Below, one piece after another: positions 22,899-24,103 of a stretch of 24,103 nucleotides of DNA. The number at the start of each line of letters is the position of its first letter. The stretch's first letter is position 1. Both the position numbers and the translations under genes were made by a program. The notes under the pieces were generated by a model that saw nothing but the letters and a program-made list of their open reading frames with translations, had not been told where the DNA came from and searched no databases. Origin of the DNA: CBDULQ01 sp965368115 (GTDB taxonomy: Bacteria > Pseudomonadota > Gammaproteobacteria > SZUA-229); contig CBDULQ010000020.1 in the NCBI GenBank assembly GCA_965368115.1, positions 1-24,103 on the forward strand. Reading direction: 5' to 3'.

Positions 22899-23717
22899 AA
22901 TCTGCTTGGCACTCAGAAAATTGCTCGCGCGATTAAGAACGATACTGATACCTTCGTATTCTTCGTTTTCCGCACCCACCAGCTTGGCACCTCGGGTAAA
23001 TCGATCCCGAAGACCTGACAACGCCTGCTGACCTTCATCTGACAGTAGAGCGGACTTAATCTTCGCTTTCATAGCCAGGCTTATGTTAGGCCCGGCGGTA
23101 AACGCCTGGTTTGGATAAGGCAAATGAGTATGTACGGCTTTCGATTTCGATAGCGACGGGTCAAACTTTCGGTGATTAGTTTTAGGCAACACGGTAGCTT
23201 CGCATTTGCCTTCGATGACACTATTGAAGCCGTCTTTCCAGCCTTTAGTGATGACATGAATTGGCTGCTTGTCCGGATTCGAGAAATGACTCATCATGGT
23301 GAGCATACCGAAATTCGGAGACTTCGGCGCGCACACTTTTCGACCGACAAGATCATCCATCGAATTAATCGAAGTGTTGTCTTTGCGCGCGACCACACGC
23401 CAGATATGCAACTGCGGGAGCTTCACCAGAACATCATGGTTGACATGGCGAATACGCCAGCTCACAAAATGCGGCCCATCAAAAGCCAGATCATATTCGC
23501 CATTCTGCATGCCACGACTGTACTCAGCCCAACTACCGGGGTGTTTGTACACGAATGTTTCGCCGGTGGTTCTGGAAAGAAAATCAGCAATAGGTTTATA
23601 AATCTCCACGCCACGCTCCACGGTTTCCCGTGGAGGCGCGGTGAAGAGATAGTCAGCCAGCACTGTGTTTGATACCAGTACTGAAAGATACATAAGTCCT
23701 GCGATATGCTTTTTCAT
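22887..23717 (-). CDS. PhnD-like periplasmic substrate-binding protein (orphan)
   Basis: 276 residues from the ATG at 23717, chosen because TGGAG lies eight bases before it. A GTG three codons upstream (23726) would sit directly on that Shine-Dalgarno sequence and is rejected. A signal peptide (MKKHIAGLMYLSVLVSNTVLA) precedes the mature DYLFTAPPRE. The fold pattern is that of phosphonate/phosphite-type (PhnD/PtxB-like) binding proteins: YKPIADFLSRTTGETF, NGEYDLAFDGPHFVSWR, MDDLVGRKVCAPKSPNFGM, and the GKCEATVLP segment. No ABC permease or ATPase gene is adjacent in the window. Such solitary members often act as sensory partners or borrow a transporter encoded elsewhere; the ligand is unknown. 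Confidence 0.85.
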   Translation of the reverse strand: MKKHIAGLMYLSVLVSNTVLADYLFTAPPRETVERGVEIYKPIADFLSRTTGETFVYKHPGSWAEYSRGMQNGEYDLAFDGPHFVSWRIRHVNHDVLVKLPQLHIWRVVARKDNTSINSMDDLVGRKVCAPKSPNFGMLTMMSHFSNPDKQPIHVITKGWKDGFNSVIEGKCEATVLPKTNHRKFDPSLSKSKAVHTHLPYPNQAFTAGPNISLAMKAKIKSALLSDEGQQALSGLRDRFTRGAKLVGAENEEYEGISIVLNRASNFLSAKQITSN

Positions 23718-23773
23718 CAATATCACTCCAAAAAAGCGTTGGTCGGTGATACTGGCACAAATCTCAGGTGTTC

Positions 23774-24103
23774 TTATGCAGCACTCCTGGATTTAATCTC
23801 TTCGAGCAGACTGGTCTGCCGCTTACGACGTTCCAGGTCTTCTTTATCAACATTCAGAAGAGAGGCCAGCTTTAATCGTTTTTTTTCTTCATTAAACTTT
23901 TCAATCTCTGTTTGACTATAGTTGTATTCATTACCTTTTTCTACTTAATCACGAGAATATCCAAGTTCATCCAGCACATGTCCTGCTACCGTCTCGAAAA
24001 TCTTGATATCGGCTATCCCCCTCTCCTTCTGATACTTCTTCGTCTTTTCTTTCATTTCATGCCTTGTAACATTCCCCCATAACTGCCTGGTTTCCGCCGC
24101 ACT
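23774..24103 (-). pseudogene. C-terminal part of a sulfotransferase-like gene with an in-frame stop
   Basis: The frame is open from the window edge (24103) to a TAA at 23945-23947. The 52 residues end in ADIKIFETVAGHVLDELGYSRD, which is the usual C-terminal helix pattern of bacterial sulfotransferases. The same frame then continues for 56 more sense codons to a TAA at 23774-23776 (YSQTEIEKFNEEKKRLKLA...DLERRKRQTSLLEEIKSR), with coding-like amphipathic helix content and no ATG, GTG or TTG from which it could start alone. The simplest reading is one gene cut by a nonsense change. Alternatively, the true end is the first TAA and the tail is a fossil. The rest of the gene is outside the window. 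Confidence 0.5.

Noticed and set aside
23706..23915. 69-codon plus-strand ORF near the right end
   Set aside because: Antisense to the start of the PhnD-like gene and to the sulfotransferase-like tail; no family resemblance.

Overview
The window looks like a stretch of a free-living, motile-type gammaproteobacterial chromosome. The housekeeping genes (accA-tilS, truD, ybiB, a yccA-like gene, a TgpA-type transglutaminase) are gammaproteobacterial in type and GC content appears to be moderate. I cannot name the genus. No phage, transposase, CRISPR array or rRNA is visible.

Layout. 1-1611: the 3' part of a tgpA-like membrane transglutaminase gene, convergent and abutting an SCP2-type small protein, which is translationally coupled to a possible small membrane protein. 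1790-7269 (minus strand): a compact three-gene signalling operon made of a membrane PAS histidine kinase, a stand-alone Rcp1-like receiver, and a receiver-PAS-PAS-GGDEF-EAL protein. 7270-8322: an intergenic block with a tRNA-Ser(UGA) gene, a duplicated tRNA 3' end plus terminator, and a cluster of perfect hairpins. 8323-12617: housekeeping genes (yccA-like, a small membrane protein, ybiB, then tilS and accA on the minus strand). 12889-16639: a quorum-sensing operon of luxR, a lux-box-like operator, luxI, an unknown pseudo-receiver-like protein and a receiver-(S)GDEF-EAL protein, with 4-base or near overlaps between the last genes. 16640-17677: truD, convergent. 17821-22874: a TetR regulator with a palindrome in its own promoter, followed by an RND/MMPL permease, a LolA-like periplasmic protein and an outer-membrane beta-barrel, which reads as a complete inner-membrane-to-outer-membrane transfer system. 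22887-24103 (minus): an orphan PhnD-like binding protein and the end of a sulfotransferase-like gene carrying an in-frame stop.

How the parts fit. Two independent routes feed cyclic-di-GMP: one from a membrane sensor kinase through phosphorelay receivers, the other from acyl-homoserine-lactone signalling through an effector encoded in the same operon as the synthase. The TetR-RND-LolA-like-barrel cassette probably moves a lipid or hydrophobic compound to the outer membrane. Its substrate cannot be read from sequence. The luxI-linked c-di-GMP operon and the envelope cassette are the two parts most worth following up.
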